Source: Kribbella voronezhensis (GTDB lineage Bacteria > Actinomycetota > Actinomycetes > Propionibacteriales > Kribbellaceae). Taken from it: DNA of 64,000 bases. This document shows, piece by piece, positions 48,424 through 56,901 of the stretch. Made by a program: the position numbers and the translations under genes. How positions within the stretch are numbered: the first letter of the stretch is position 1; every line of letters begins with the position of its first letter. Location of the stretch: contig NZ_SOCE01000003.1 of NCBI RefSeq assembly GCF_004365175.1, positions 124,001-188,000 of the forward strand. Reading direction: 5' to 3'. A model generated the notes under the pieces. That model was not told the DNA's origin. It made no database searches and worked only from the letters and a program-made list of their open reading frames with translations.

Positions 48424-49755
48424 TCAGCGGTTGCGGAAGCGGTTGATCTGGGGGAGGTGCTGGGCGCGGAGGTCGGGGTTGGTGACGCCGAGGCCTTCGG
48501 TGGGGGCGAGGGTGAGGACGCCGACCTTGCCCTGGTGGAGGTTGCGGTGGACGTCGTACGCCGCCTGGCCGGTCTCCTCCAGCGAGTAGACCTTCGAGAC
48601 CGTCGGATGGACCATGCCCTTCGCGATCAGCCGGTTGGCCTCCCAGGCCTCGCGGTAGTTGGCGAAGTGCGAGCCGATGATGCGCTTCAGGTTCATCCAC
48701 AGGTACCGGTTGTCGTACTCGTGCATGAACCCGGTCGTCGAGGCACACGTCACGATCGTCCCGCCCTTGCGCGCGACGAAGACCGAGGCGCCGAAGGTGT
48801 CCCGCCCCGGGTGCTCGAAGACGATGTCCGGATCGTCCCCGCCGGTCAGCTCGCGGATCTTCGCACCCAGCCGCTTCCATTCCTTCGGGTCCTGCGTCTG
48901 CTCGTCCGACCAGAAGCGATATCCCTCGGCCGACCGGTCGATGATCAGCTCCGCGCCCATCGCCCGGCAGATCTCCGCCTTCTCCGGCGACGACACCACG
49001 CAGACCGGGATCGCCCCGCCGTTCAGCGCGAACTGGGTCGCATACGAACCGAGCCCACCCGACGCGCCCCACACCAGCACGACGTCGCCCTGCTTCATGT
49101 TCGCGCCGTTCGCCGACACCAACTGCCGGTACGCCGTGGAGTTCACCAGGCCGGGCGAGGCAGCCTCTTCCCAGGTGAGATGGGCCGGCTTCGGCATCAA
49201 CTGGTTCGACTTCACCAGCGCGAGCTCGGCCAGGCCGCCGAAGTTGGTCTCGAAGCCCCAGATCCGCTGCTCCGAATCCATCATCGTGTCGTTGTGACCG
49301 TCGGGCGATTCCAGCTCGACGGAAAGGCAGTGCGCGACCACCTCGTCGCCCGGCTTCCACGCGTTCACGCCCGGCCCGGTCCGCAGGACGACGCCGGACA
49401 GGTCGGAGCCGACCACGTGGTACGGCAGGTCGTGGCGGGCCGTCAGTGGCGACAACTTCCCGTACCGCTTGAGGAAACTGAAGGTCGAGACCGGCTCGAA
49501 GATCGACGTCCAGACCGTGTTGTAGTTGATCGCGCTGGCCATCACGGCGACCAGCGCCTCGCCCGGCCCGAGTTCCGGTGTCGGTACGTCGTCCAGGTGC
49601 AGGCTCTTGCGCGGATCCTTCTCGCGACTGTCCATCCCGTCGAACATGGTCGCCTCGTCGGCGTGCACGGTGATCCCGCGGTAGTGCTCGGGCACCGGCA
49701 GTTCGCCGAGGGCCGCGTTCTCGCCGGCCAGGATCGCGTCGAGGATCTGCTTCAC
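48424..49755 (-). CDS. ccr: Crotonyl-CoA carboxylase/reductase
   Basis: The 443-residue MDR-superfamily enzyme reductively carboxylates crotonyl-CoA with NADPH and CO2 to (2S)-ethylmalonyl-CoA. The N-terminus (MKQILDAILAG) and INYNTVWTSIFEP are family features, and the NADPH motif is VWGASGGLGSYATQ. The four CO2-pocket residues known from the Kitasatospora setae enzyme (Asn81, Phe170, Glu171, His365 there) are all present at a constant offset of two: Asn79, Phe168, Glu169, His363. It should therefore carboxylate, not merely reduce. The product feeds ethylmalonyl-CoA mutase (9251-11230) or polyketide assembly. No gene or clear motif lies in the 166 bases upstream. Confidence 0.93.
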   Translation of the reverse strand: MKQILDAILAGENAALGELPVPEHYRGITVHADEATMFDGMDSREKDPRKSLHLDDVPTPELGPGEALVAVMASAINYNTVWTSIFEPVSTFSFLKRYGKLSPLTARHDLPYHVVGSDLSGVVLRTGPGVNAWKPGDEVVAHCLSVELESPDGHNDTMMDSEQRIWGFETNFGGLAELALVKSNQLMPKPAHLTWEEAASPGLVNSTAYRQLVSANGANMKQGDVVLVWGASGGLGSYATQFALNGGAIPVCVVSSPEKAEICRAMGAELIIDRSAEGYRFWSDEQTQDPKEWKRLGAKIRELTGGDDPDIVFEHPGRDTFGASVFVARKGGTIVTCASTTGFMHEYDNRYLWMNLKRIIGSHFANYREAWEANRLIAKGMVHPTVSKVYSLEETGQAAYDVHRNLHQGKVGVLTLAPTEGLGVTNPDLRAQHLPQINRFRNR

Positions 49756-49922
49756 GTCGTACCTCCGGATTGGTGGGGCGTGTGAGCGGAATCTACCGAC
49801 GAGTATGCCCGCGCTGCAGCGGTCTGTGACCTAGTTCGCAGCCGTTGAGACGACTGTCACTTTCTCAGTCCAGTGCGTTTGGTGGTCTTATCGAGCGACT
49901 GGCTTTCGATGTCAGCGCGGAG

Positions 49923-50834
49923 TCAGTGCAGCCGCGTGTGCAGCCGCACCTGGGTGAAGCCGGCGCCCGAGCGGATCTGGACCAGGTCGCAGAGCTGGTT
50001 CGCGAGCCAGACGCCGCGTCCGCCGAGCCCGTCGACCGGCGGCAGCACCCGGCCGACCAGCAGGTCGTCGATCCGCCCGCGGTCGGCGACCTCCAGTACC
50101 AGCGCGTCGTCCTCGGACCACAACCACAACGTCCCGCGCCCACCGCCGAAACGGATGCTGTTGGTGCAGATCTCGTGCAGGGCGAGCGCGATGTCGTCGA
50201 CCCGCGGACCGGGCAGGCCGCGCAATCGCGCCCGACCGGTGAACCAACGCCGTACGGCGGCCAGCTCGGCGAGCCCGAATTCGAGCCTCTCCGCGGACGC
50301 CGGTACGCCGGGCAGCGGGGTCCGGAAAGCTCGCTCCGTGGCCGACCGGTCGAAGCAACCCGCGTGCGTCTCGGCGACCGCCGGGGTCGCCATCGACGCG
50401 TCGTACGGGCAGAGCAGCTGGAACGGGCCGTCGTTCTCGAACGCCAGGTTCAGCAGCGCCTCGTGCAGTGTCGCCTCCGCGAACTCGGCCGCGGTCCGCC
50501 CCGGATAGGCGGGTTCGCCGATGCCACGCACCGGCCGGCCCGGGTTCTGGTCGAGCAGGTTGCGCCACAGCGGGATGATCCGGGCCGGATTGCGGCCGGC
50601 CGTGGTGATGTCGAGAAAGGTGACCTGGTCCGCAGCGGAGCCCAGAGCCGAGCGCAGCTTGGCGATCCCGGCCGGCGGAAGGGCTGCGAGCACGGCCTCG
50701 CCACCGGCCAGGCCGTCGCGGACGAAGGCCGAGGTCTGCTGCACGAACTCGTCGTCGTCGCGATAGACGAAAGCGTCGTGCAGGAACCCGTCCGGGACGT
50801 CGTGCAGGGATCTCGTAGCGCTGTTGATCAGCAC
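49923..50834 (-). CDS. Anti-sigma regulatory protein with MEDS and HATPase domains (RsbA-like)
   Basis: The 303-residue protein has an N-terminal MEDS sensory domain (about 15-165; FVYRDDDEFVQQTSAFVRDGLAGGEAVLAALPP). A C-terminal Bergerat ATPase of the anti-sigma type follows (about 195-303; VDDIALALHEICTNSIRFGGG as N-box, VADRGRIDDL, and GGRGVWLANQLCD as G-box). Such MEDS-HATPase proteins act as serine/threonine kinases or anti-sigma factors in partner-switching systems. The STAS protein at 5886-6218 is a possible but distant partner; no sigma gene is adjacent. The start is GTG 50834, with a weak ribosome site. Confidence 0.8.
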   Translation of the reverse strand: MLINSATRSLHDVPDGFLHDAFVYRDDDEFVQQTSAFVRDGLAGGEAVLAALPPAGIAKLRSALGSAADQVTFLDITTAGRNPARIIPLWRNLLDQNPGRPVRGIGEPAYPGRTAAEFAEATLHEALLNLAFENDGPFQLLCPYDASMATPAVAETHAGCFDRSATERAFRTPLPGVPASAERLEFGLAELAAVRRWFTGRARLRGLPGPRVDDIALALHEICTNSIRFGGGRGTLWLWSEDDALVLEVADRGRIDDLLVGRVLPPVDGLGGRGVWLANQLCDLVQIRSGAGFTQVRLHTRLH

Positions 50835-50890
50835 CCCAACAGACTAGTCCCGTACCGGCGGGTCGGCCTCGTGACAGCGCCCGGCGGATG

Positions 50891-51322
50891 TCAGGCGGGC
50901 TCGACCAGTTCGACCAGGACGCCGCCGGCCGAGCGCGGGTGGATGAAGTTGACCCGCGAGTTGGCCGTCCCGCGCCGCGCCTCGTCGTACAGGAGTTCGG
51001 CGCCGCGCTCGCGCAAGGTCGCGGAGACCTGGTCGAGGTCGCGGACCCGGTAGGCGATCTGCTGGATACCCGGGCCGCGCCGGCTGAGGAACTTGGCGAT
51101 CGGGGAGTCGTCGGACAGCGGCGCCAGCAACTGGATCGACGAACCGGAGCCACCGACCGACAGCATCGCCTCGCGGACTCCTTGGTCGGTGTTGATCTCC
51201 TCGTGCGCGACCGTCATCCCGAACATCTCCGCGTAGTACCGGACGGCCTCGTCGAAGTCCGCGACGGCGATGCCGACGTGGTCGATCGCCTCGAACAGCG
51301 TCAGGGTTCCGGTGTGCTCCAT
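50891..51322 (-). CDS. Methylmalonyl-CoA (ethylmalonyl-CoA) epimerase
   Basis: The 143-residue vicinal-oxygen-chelate protein starts with FEAIDHVGIAV (His15) and has the Gln ligand in SIQLLAP and the final Glu in GVLVELVEP, as in methylmalonyl-CoA epimerases. At the third ligand position, where many enzymes have HH, it reads GIQQIAYRV, so Gln takes the place of His. It interconverts the 2R and 2S forms of methylmalonyl-CoA and can also act on ethylmalonyl-CoA. It is divergent from the acetyl-CoA acetyltransferase gene and near MeaB, which fits a role in the mutase pathways. Confidence 0.86.
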   Translation of the reverse strand: MEHTGTLTLFEAIDHVGIAVADFDEAVRYYAEMFGMTVAHEEINTDQGVREAMLSVGGSGSSIQLLAPLSDDSPIAKFLSRRGPGIQQIAYRVRDLDQVSATLRERGAELLYDEARRGTANSRVNFIHPRSAGGVLVELVEPA

Positions 51323-51415
51323 GGCCACAGACTGCCCGGGTTCCGGCCTTGAATCCAACGAGTGTGACCCGATCGACAGCGGCGTACCAGTGCCCTCGCA
51401 GGTATCGTGACAGAC

Positions 51416-52630
51416 ATGTCTGACGCCACTCGCAGCTCGCAGAACTCCAGTGTCATCGTCGCCGGCGCACGTACCCCGATCGGGCGCTTGCTGGGCGGCC
51501 TCAAAGGCTTCACCGGTGCGGACCTCGGTGGCTTCGCGATCAAGGGCGCGCTGGAGAAGGCCGGTGTCGCGCCGGAGCAGGTGGAGTACGTGATCATGGG
51601 CCAGGTGCTGCAGGCCGGCGCCGGTCAGATCGCGGCCCGCCAGGCGGCCGTCAAGGGTGGCATCCCGATGAACGTGCCCGCGATCACCATCAACAAGGTC
51701 TGCCTGTCCGGCCTGAACGCGATCGCGCTGGCCGACCAGCTGATCCGCGCCGGCGAGTACGACGTGGTGGTGGCCGGCGGGATGGAGTCGATGACGAACG
51801 CCCCGCACCTGCTGCCGAAGTCGCGCGAGGGCTTCAAGTACGGCAACGTCACGATGGTCGACTCGATGGCGTTCGACGGGCTCTGGGACGCCTTCACCGA
51901 CCAGGCGATGGGCGCGCTCACCGACCAGGTGAACGACTCGGGCCTGAAGCTGAGCCGCGAGGAGCAGGACGAGTTCGCCGTCCGGTCGCACCAGCGCGCC
52001 GCGGAGGCGTGGAAGAACGGCCTGTACGCCGACGAGGTGGTGCCGGTCGAGGTGCCGCAGCGCAAGGGCGACCCGATCGTCGTCGAGTCCGACGAAGGTG
52101 TCCGCGCGGACACCTCGGTCGAGGCGCTGGCCCGGTTGCGGCCCGCCTTCGGCAAGGACGGGACCATCACCGCGGGGTCGTCGTCGCCGATCTCCGACGG
52201 CGGTTGTGCGGTCGTCGTGATGAGCAAGGCGAAGGCGGAGGAACTCGGGCTGACCTGGCTGGCCGAGATCGGCGCGCACGGCTCGGTGGCCGGCCCGGAC
52301 TCGTCGCTGCAGAGCCAGCCCGCGAACGCGATCGTCAAGGCGTGCTCCAAGGAAGGCATCGAGCCGACGGCGCTGGACCTGATCGAGATCAACGAGGCCT
52401 TCGCATCGGTCGGCATCGCCAGTGCCCGTGAGCTGAACGTCGACCTGGACAAGGTGAACGTCAACGGCGGCGCGATCGCGGTCGGCCACCCGATCGGCAT
52501 GTCGGGCGCGCGGCTGGTGCTGCACCTGGCGCTCGAGCTCAAGCGTCGCGGTGGAGGCACCGGCGCGGCCGCCCTGTGCGGTGGCGGCGGGCAGGGCGAC
52601 GCCCTGATCGTCCGCGTGCCCAGCAGCTGA
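51416..52630 (+). CDS. Acetyl-CoA C-acetyltransferase (thiolase II)
   Basis: The 404-residue thiolase condenses two acetyl-CoA to acetoacetyl-CoA. The nucleophile is Cys96 in TINKVCLSGLNAI. The later active-site motifs are GHPIG (His) and CGGGGQGDA (second Cys). NEAFA and GAGQIAARQAA are further family marks. Start ATG 51416 is preferred; an in-frame GTG at 51407 is possible, and neither has a strong ribosome site. The meaB gene follows after 12 bases, so the two are likely co-transcribed. It provides the first step of the route to crotonyl-CoA. Confidence 0.92.
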   Translation: MSDATRSSQNSSVIVAGARTPIGRLLGGLKGFTGADLGGFAIKGALEKAGVAPEQVEYVIMGQVLQAGAGQIAARQAAVKGGIPMNVPAITINKVCLSGLNAIALADQLIRAGEYDVVVAGGMESMTNAPHLLPKSREGFKYGNVTMVDSMAFDGLWDAFTDQAMGALTDQVNDSGLKLSREEQDEFAVRSHQRAAEAWKNGLYADEVVPVEVPQRKGDPIVVESDEGVRADTSVEALARLRPAFGKDGTITAGSSSPISDGGCAVVVMSKAKAEELGLTWLAEIGAHGSVAGPDSSLQSQPANAIVKACSKEGIEPTALDLIEINEAFASVGIASARELNVDLDKVNVNGGAIAVGHPIGMSGARLVLHLALELKRRGGGTGAAALCGGGGQGDALIVRVPSS

Positions 52631-52642
52631 CACACTGACCTG

Positions 52643-53599
52643 ATGCCCCGACGGACAGCCCCGGTCGCCGAACTCGTCGAACGTGCCAGGGAAGGTGATT
52701 CCCGCTCGGTCGCCCGGCTCATCTCGCTGGTCGAGGACGAGTCGCCCAAGCTCCGTGAGGTGATGGCGGCGCTCGCACCGCATGCGGGGCGAGCGCACAT
52801 CATCGGCATCACGGGCTCGCCCGGGGTCGGGAAATCCACGTCCACCTCGGCGCTCGTCACGGCGTACCGGGCAACCGGGAAGCGGGTCGGCGTATTGGCT
52901 GTCGACCCGTCGTCGCCGTTCTCCGGTGGCGCGTTGCTGGGCGACCGGGTGCGGATGCAGGACCACGCGACCGACAGTGGGGTGTTCATCCGCTCGATGG
53001 CGTCGCGCGGACATCTCGGTGGGCTGGCCTGGTCGACGCCGCAGGCGTTGCGGGTGCTGGACGCGGCCGGGTTCGACGTCGTCCTGGTCGAGACGGTCGG
53101 GGTCGGGCAGTCCGAGGTGGAGATCGCCGGGATGGCCGACACGACGCTGATCCTGCTCGCGCCGGGGATGGGCGACGGGATCCAGGCGGCCAAGGCCGGC
53201 ATCCTCGAGGTCGGCGACCTTTACGTTGTGAACAAGGCGGATCGCGACGGGGTCCAGAACCTCACCCGCGATCTGCGCTCGATGCTCGGGCTGGCCGAGC
53301 GCCGCGAGGGCGACTGGGTCCCGCCGATCCTCAAAACCGTTGCCTCGCGCAACGAAGGGGTGGACGAGGTGGTCGCCGCGATCGAGAACCGGCTGGCCTG
53401 GATGGAAGCCAACGGGGTGCTGACCGAACGCCGCCGGGCCCGGGCCCGGGACGAGATCGAGGCGATCGCGATGACGGCCTTGCGCAACCGGTTCGCGCAC
53501 CTGCACGGCGACGCGCGCCTGGACGTGCTGGCCACCAAGGTCGTCGACGGCGACACCGATCCGTACTCCGCCGCCGACGAACTCATCGCCGCGCTCTGA
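52643..53599 (+). CDS. meaB: Methylmalonyl-CoA mutase-associated GTPase MeaB
   Basis: The 318-residue G3E-family GTPase protects and reactivates B12-dependent acyl-CoA mutases by gating cofactor loading. Visible motifs are the P-loop GSPGVGKS (58-65), the VDPSSPFSGGALLGDRVRM switch region, ETVGVGQSE and the base-recognition NKAD. The helical C-terminal arm used for dimerisation is present. Clients in this window would be ethylmalonyl-CoA mutase (9251) and the isobutyryl-CoA mutase large subunit (56902). It follows the thiolase gene after 12 bases. Confidence 0.93.
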   Translation: MPRRTAPVAELVERAREGDSRSVARLISLVEDESPKLREVMAALAPHAGRAHIIGITGSPGVGKSTSTSALVTAYRATGKRVGVLAVDPSSPFSGGALLGDRVRMQDHATDSGVFIRSMASRGHLGGLAWSTPQALRVLDAAGFDVVLVETVGVGQSEVEIAGMADTTLILLAPGMGDGIQAAKAGILEVGDLYVVNKADRDGVQNLTRDLRSMLGLAERREGDWVPPILKTVASRNEGVDEVVAAIENRLAWMEANGVLTERRRARARDEIEAIAMTALRNRFAHLHGDARLDVLATKVVDGDTDPYSAADELIAAL

Positions 53600-53839
53600 C
53601 GACCGCGGACCAGCGAACAGTGAAACACCTGGCGACTCTCTGTCACATCCGAAAGCGGCAGCTGGGGACGGATCGTCTCAAGCGGCGCGCCGATGGCTGC
53701 CATGCCCCCGGATCCGTTACAGAATGGATCTTGTAGCTGGTGAGCATTGTGCGGTGGGCTGTGTTCAGTCAGTGACATTTGGTGACTATCCGTGATACAA
53801 CACAGTCGACCGAGTTGGTTGCGAACGAGGAGTGGTGAC

Positions 53840-53998
53840 ATGCCGAAGAAGCTGCTGATCTGGCTGGTCATCGCCTTTGCGGCGTTCTACCTGTTCACAC
53901 AGCCCAGAGGTGCCGCAGATGCCGTAGGAGGTGCGTTCTCGGCCGTCGGCGATGCGTTCGGGAGCGTGATCGTCTTCCTGTCCGCGCTGTTCAACTGA
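53840..53998 (+). CDS. 52-residue membrane protein, conserved in actinobacteria
   Basis: The short gene starts at ATG 53840 with GAGGAG seven bases upstream. The protein has one membrane segment (KLLIWLVIAFAAFYLFT, residues 4-20) and a second amphipathic hydrophobic stretch (AFGSVIVFLSALF). The body contains RGAADAVGGAFSAVGDAF. As I remember, very similar tiny proteins are common in actinobacteria near PH-domain membrane proteins, as here (54120). Function is unknown. The 240-base gap before it contains GTGACA and TGATAC as possible promoter pieces near 53772-53797 and no other gene. Confidence 0.72.
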   Translation: MPKKLLIWLVIAFAAFYLFTQPRGAADAVGGAFSAVGDAFGSVIVFLSALFN

Positions 53999-54012
53999 TC
54001 CTTCGCTTCCAG

Positions 54013-54043
54013 GTGTCCCGTGACGAGCATTCGTGCGGGACAC
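54013..54043 (+). terminator. Hairpin after the 52-residue membrane protein gene
   Basis: GTGTCCCG and CGGGACAC form a perfect 8-bp stem with a 15-base loop in which TGACGA and TTCGTG can extend the pairing. It begins 15 bases past the stop codon and is followed by TTGGCTGT. A terminator is likely. Confidence 0.6.
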
Positions 54044-54119
54044 TTGGCTGTGATGGGTTCAGGGACCGGTTCGGCGAAGGCCGCGCGGCCGACAGCGGGG
54101 TGGACAGGGGAGTGAGTGG

Positions 54120-54845
54120 ATGGCCGGAATAGGCCTTTTCAGGATCTTCGATCCGAAGGTCCGGCGCCATCTGATCTCGGACGAGGGCGAGGTCGTCATC
54201 GACGAGGTGCGGCACCACTGGGTGGTGTTCGCCGTGCCGATGCTCGAGGTCGTCCTGGCCACCGCGCTGCTGGTGGCGATGCTGTGGCTCCCGCTGAAGG
54301 GTGCCGGCGTGCTGCTGGTGCTCGTCCTGGTGCTGCTGTCGCATTCGTTCTGGCGTTTCCTCACCGAGCACCGGGACCGGTTCGTCGTCACCAACATGCG
54401 GGTGATGCGGATCCGCGGCGTCTTCTCGCAGACGGTCGCGACCACCCCGATCGCCCGGATCCTCGACATCACCCTGCAGAAGCCGATCATCGGGCGGATG
54501 TTCGGCTACGGCCACTTCGTCTTCGAGTCCGCCGCGCAGGACCAGGGTTTCCGCGAGATCAAGTACGTCAGCCGGCCCGACGACCGTGACCTGACCATCC
54601 AGCGCGTCATCCAGCGCACCGGCCTGCGCGCGTCGGCCAGTGTCGACGTCGTCCAGGGCGACGACGACGACACCGACGACGACGGTACGGGTCCGATCGG
54701 GATGGACTCCGCCCAGGACGTGATCACCACGACCAAGACGGTCCCGGCGCCGGCCCATCAGCACACCCGGGTCGCCGGGAACGCGTCCAAGTCGATCTTC
54801 AACTCCGAACGCGGCAACTGGACCGACGACCCCGACCGCGACTGA
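54120..54845 (+). CDS. PH-domain (YdbT-like) membrane protein
   Basis: The 241-residue protein has two adjacent membrane helices (about 35-75; VVFAVPMLEVVLATALLVAMLWL and GVLLVLVLVLLSHSFWRF). A bacterial PH domain follows (about 85-165; RFVVTNMRVMRIRGVFSQTVATTPIARILDITLQKPIIGRMFGYG). The C-terminal 75 residues are polar and acidic and probably disordered. PH-domain membrane proteins of this type have no firm function. It may be functionally linked with the tiny membrane protein just upstream, though a hairpin separates them. Confidence 0.8.
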   Translation: MAGIGLFRIFDPKVRRHLISDEGEVVIDEVRHHWVVFAVPMLEVVLATALLVAMLWLPLKGAGVLLVLVLVLLSHSFWRFLTEHRDRFVVTNMRVMRIRGVFSQTVATTPIARILDITLQKPIIGRMFGYGHFVFESAAQDQGFREIKYVSRPDDRDLTIQRVIQRTGLRASASVDVVQGDDDDTDDDGTGPIGMDSAQDVITTTKTVPAPAHQHTRVAGNASKSIFNSERGNWTDDPDRD

Positions 54846-54861
54846 CCTACCGCCGTACCTA

Positions 54862-54891
54862 TTGATCGACTTCGGCGGAACGTACTAAAGT
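54862..54891 (+). promoter_or_regulatory. Putative promoter of the dienelactone hydrolase gene
   Basis: TTGATC (54862-54867) and TAAAGT (54886-54891) are separated by 18 bases and resemble -35 and -10 boxes of a vegetative actinobacterial promoter, 39 bases before ATG 54930. Confidence 0.5.
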
Positions 54892-54929
54892 CATGGATCA
54901 TTCGAGTCCACGACGGCGGGAAGATCACC

Positions 54930-55505
54930 ATGGCTGAGGTTCTGTTGTTCCACCACGCGCTCGGGCTGACCCCGGGCATCACCGTGTTCGCCGACCGGCT
55001 GCGTGCCGCCGGCCACACCGTCCACACGCCGGATCTGTTCGAGGGGCGCACGTTCGCGACCCTTGAGGAGGGCGTGAAGCACGCGCAGGAGATCGGCTTC
55101 GGCGAGGTCGCCGAGCGCGGCGTCCGCGAAGCCGAGAAGCTGCCCGCGGAACTGGTGTACGCCGGTTTCTCGCTCGGTGTCGTCTCCGCCCAGAAGCTGG
55201 CCCAGACGCGCCCCGGTGCGAAGGGCGCGCTCTTGTACTACTCCTGCGTACCGGTCGAGGAGTTCAGCCCCAGCTGGCCGAAGGGCGTGCCGGTCCAGAT
55301 CCACGGCGCGGACGCCGACCCGTACTTCGTCGACGAGGGCGACATCGACGCGGCCCGCGCCCTGGTCGCCGCGACCGACGACGCGGAGCTGTTCACCTAT
55401 CCCGGCGACCAGCACTACTTCGCCGACAGCACCCTCCCGTCGTACGACGAGGCGGCGACCGAACTCCTCATCAGCCGGAGCCTCGACCTGCTCAAGAAGG
55501 TCTGA
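54930..55505 (+). CDS. Dienelactone hydrolase family protein
   Basis: The 191-residue alpha/beta hydrolase belongs to the dienelactone hydrolase family. The nucleophile motif is AGFSLG with Ser81, where classical dienelactone hydrolases have Cys. The acid lies in HGADADPYF and the His in PGDQHYFAD. It is shorter than classical members (about 235 residues). It probably hydrolyses a small ester or lactone; the substrate is unknown. It is convergent with the DinB-family gene, with a three-base gap. Confidence 0.82.
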   Translation: MAEVLLFHHALGLTPGITVFADRLRAAGHTVHTPDLFEGRTFATLEEGVKHAQEIGFGEVAERGVREAEKLPAELVYAGFSLGVVSAQKLAQTRPGAKGALLYYSCVPVEEFSPSWPKGVPVQIHGADADPYFVDEGDIDAARALVAATDDAELFTYPGDQHYFADSTLPSYDEAATELLISRSLDLLKKV

Positions 55506-55508
55506 GGC

Positions 55509-56255
55509 TCAGGTCAGGGCCTCGGCCAGCCGGGACCGGAACTCCTGGACGGCGGCGTCGTCGCCGGCGGCCTGTTCGAGATCCAGCTCGCCGCGGCCCC
55601 AGAGCCACAGGTAGATCTCGTTCGGGTCGCCGAAGACCTCCGCGTCGACGGAGCCCTCGGCGCCCTGGGTGACGATCGCGCTGGTCGCGTCGAGGCGGAT
55701 CGTCCAGGACCGGCCGTCCGTGGTGATGCGGATGGTCGCGTCCACCGGGTGCTTGGTGTCCCCTTCCTCCCACCAGGGGCCGCCGAGCATCAGCGTGAGG
55801 ACCTCGTCGATCCCGTCCACCGCAAGATCGTTGTCGATCGGGGTGACGACGTCGTGGGCCTGCTCGACGTCGATGCGGTGCACCGCGGTCTCCAGCGCCA
55901 TCCGGCGATACCAGAACGCCGAGGTCTTGTCGGTCGGCGAGAACGTCCAGGTCTCCTGGTCGGTACCGGCCGCTTCGAGGGCCGGGATGATCCTCTCGCG
56001 ATGCTCGTCGTACACCTCGAGCGGATCGCGGTCGCCGAACTCCGGCGGCCAGGGATCCGGCAACGCGTTGAGGCGCAGGATCTCGATCTTGTGCAGATAG
56101 ACCGTGGCGAGGTGCAGGACGACGTCCTCGACCGTCCAGTCGGGGCAGTTCGGCACCTTGGCGGGAAGCCCGAGTCGGGCGACTTCGGCGAAGCGGGCCG
56201 AATCGGCACGCAGACAGGCGAGGTAGAACGCGGCACGCTCGGGCGACGTAGACAT
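55509..56255 (-). CDS. Maleylpyruvate isomerase family mycothiol-dependent protein
   Basis: The 248-residue protein belongs to the same broad DinB-like family as the protein at 385-999, with the C-terminal MDMPI domain in addition. Metal ligands are visible as His48 (EDVVLHLA) and Glu122-x3-His126 (LETAVHRID), the complete triad, unlike the earlier paralogue. CPDWTVEDVV is the family N-terminal motif. Members use mycothiol and a divalent metal; the substrate is not known. It lies 35 bases after the MarR gene on the same strand. Confidence 0.82.
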   Translation of the reverse strand: MSTSPERAAFYLACLRADSARFAEVARLGLPAKVPNCPDWTVEDVVLHLATVYLHKIEILRLNALPDPWPPEFGDRDPLEVYDEHRERIIPALEAAGTDQETWTFSPTDKTSAFWYRRMALETAVHRIDVEQAHDVVTPIDNDLAVDGIDEVLTLMLGGPWWEEGDTKHPVDATIRITTDGRSWTIRLDATSAIVTQGAEGSVDAEVFGDPNEIYLWLWGRGELDLEQAAGDDAAVQEFRSRLAEALT

Positions 56256-56290
56256 GTCGCAGAGCATGGCAGAACCGACGGACAGTTTGC

Positions 56291-56794
56291 TCAGCTGAAG
56301 TCGCCGGCGGAGTGACGCAGTGGTTCCAGGACGGTCCAGAGCATCTTCAGTTGCTCGTCGGTCAGGCCGTGCAGAGCGAAGTCGGCCGCGACGAGATCCG
56401 CCGTGGCTGCCTCGACCAGGTCCCTGCCTTTGGGCGTGATCTCGCACAAAACCGCCCGGCCGTCGTCGGGGTGCGGGGTCCGGGTCACCAGGCCCGCGGC
56501 TTCGAGGCGGCGGACGATCGAGGTGACCGAGGTGGGGTGGACCTGGAGGCGTTCGCCCATCTTGCCCAGCGGCAGCGAGCCGCGCCGGGAGAACGTGAGC
56601 AGGACGAGGGCCTCGAACCGGGCGAAGGTGAGGCCGTGCTGCTTCAGGATGTCGTCGAGTTCGCCGATCACGATCTGCTGGGCCCGCATCAGCGAGGTGA
56701 CGGCCCGCATCTGCTCGACGGCTCCCCAGCGCCGGCCCCACTGCCGTGACGCCTCGTCGATCGGATCGAACGGCAGCGGTTTCTTCCTGGCCAT
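56291..56794 (-). CDS. MarR family transcriptional regulator, divergent from icmA
   Basis: The 167-residue regulator has a MarR winged helix (LPLGKMGERLQVHPTSVTSIVRRLEAAGLVTRTPHPDDGRAVLCEITPKG, about 75-125). It is divergent from the isobutyryl-CoA mutase gene, with a perfect 12-bp palindrome in the gap at 56855-56866. It probably represses itself and icmA, with an acyl-CoA or organic acid as possible ligand. A DinB-family gene follows on the same strand. Confidence 0.88.
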   Translation of the reverse strand: MARKKPLPFDPIDEASRQWGRRWGAVEQMRAVTSLMRAQQIVIGELDDILKQHGLTFARFEALVLLTFSRRGSLPLGKMGERLQVHPTSVTSIVRRLEAAGLVTRTPHPDDGRAVLCEITPKGRDLVEAATADLVAADFALHGLTDEQLKMLWTVLEPLRHSAGDFS

Positions 56795-56854
56795 GCCCGG
56801 AAGGTTAACCGTCCACCGGCGGCCGATGAGGGAAAGCCGCGAAGTGGTATTTAG

Positions 56855-56866
56855 TAGGACGTCCTA
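56855..56866. promoter_or_regulatory. Perfect palindrome between MarR and icmA
   Basis: TAGGACGTCCTA is a perfect 12-bp palindrome flanked by TAG on both sides, 60 bases from the MarR start and 35 bases from the icmA start. It is the best operator candidate for the MarR protein encoded at 56291-56794. Confidence 0.6.
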
Positions 56867-56901
56867 GTAGTTTGGGTGTGAGCAACCCAGGGAGGTCGTT
56901 G

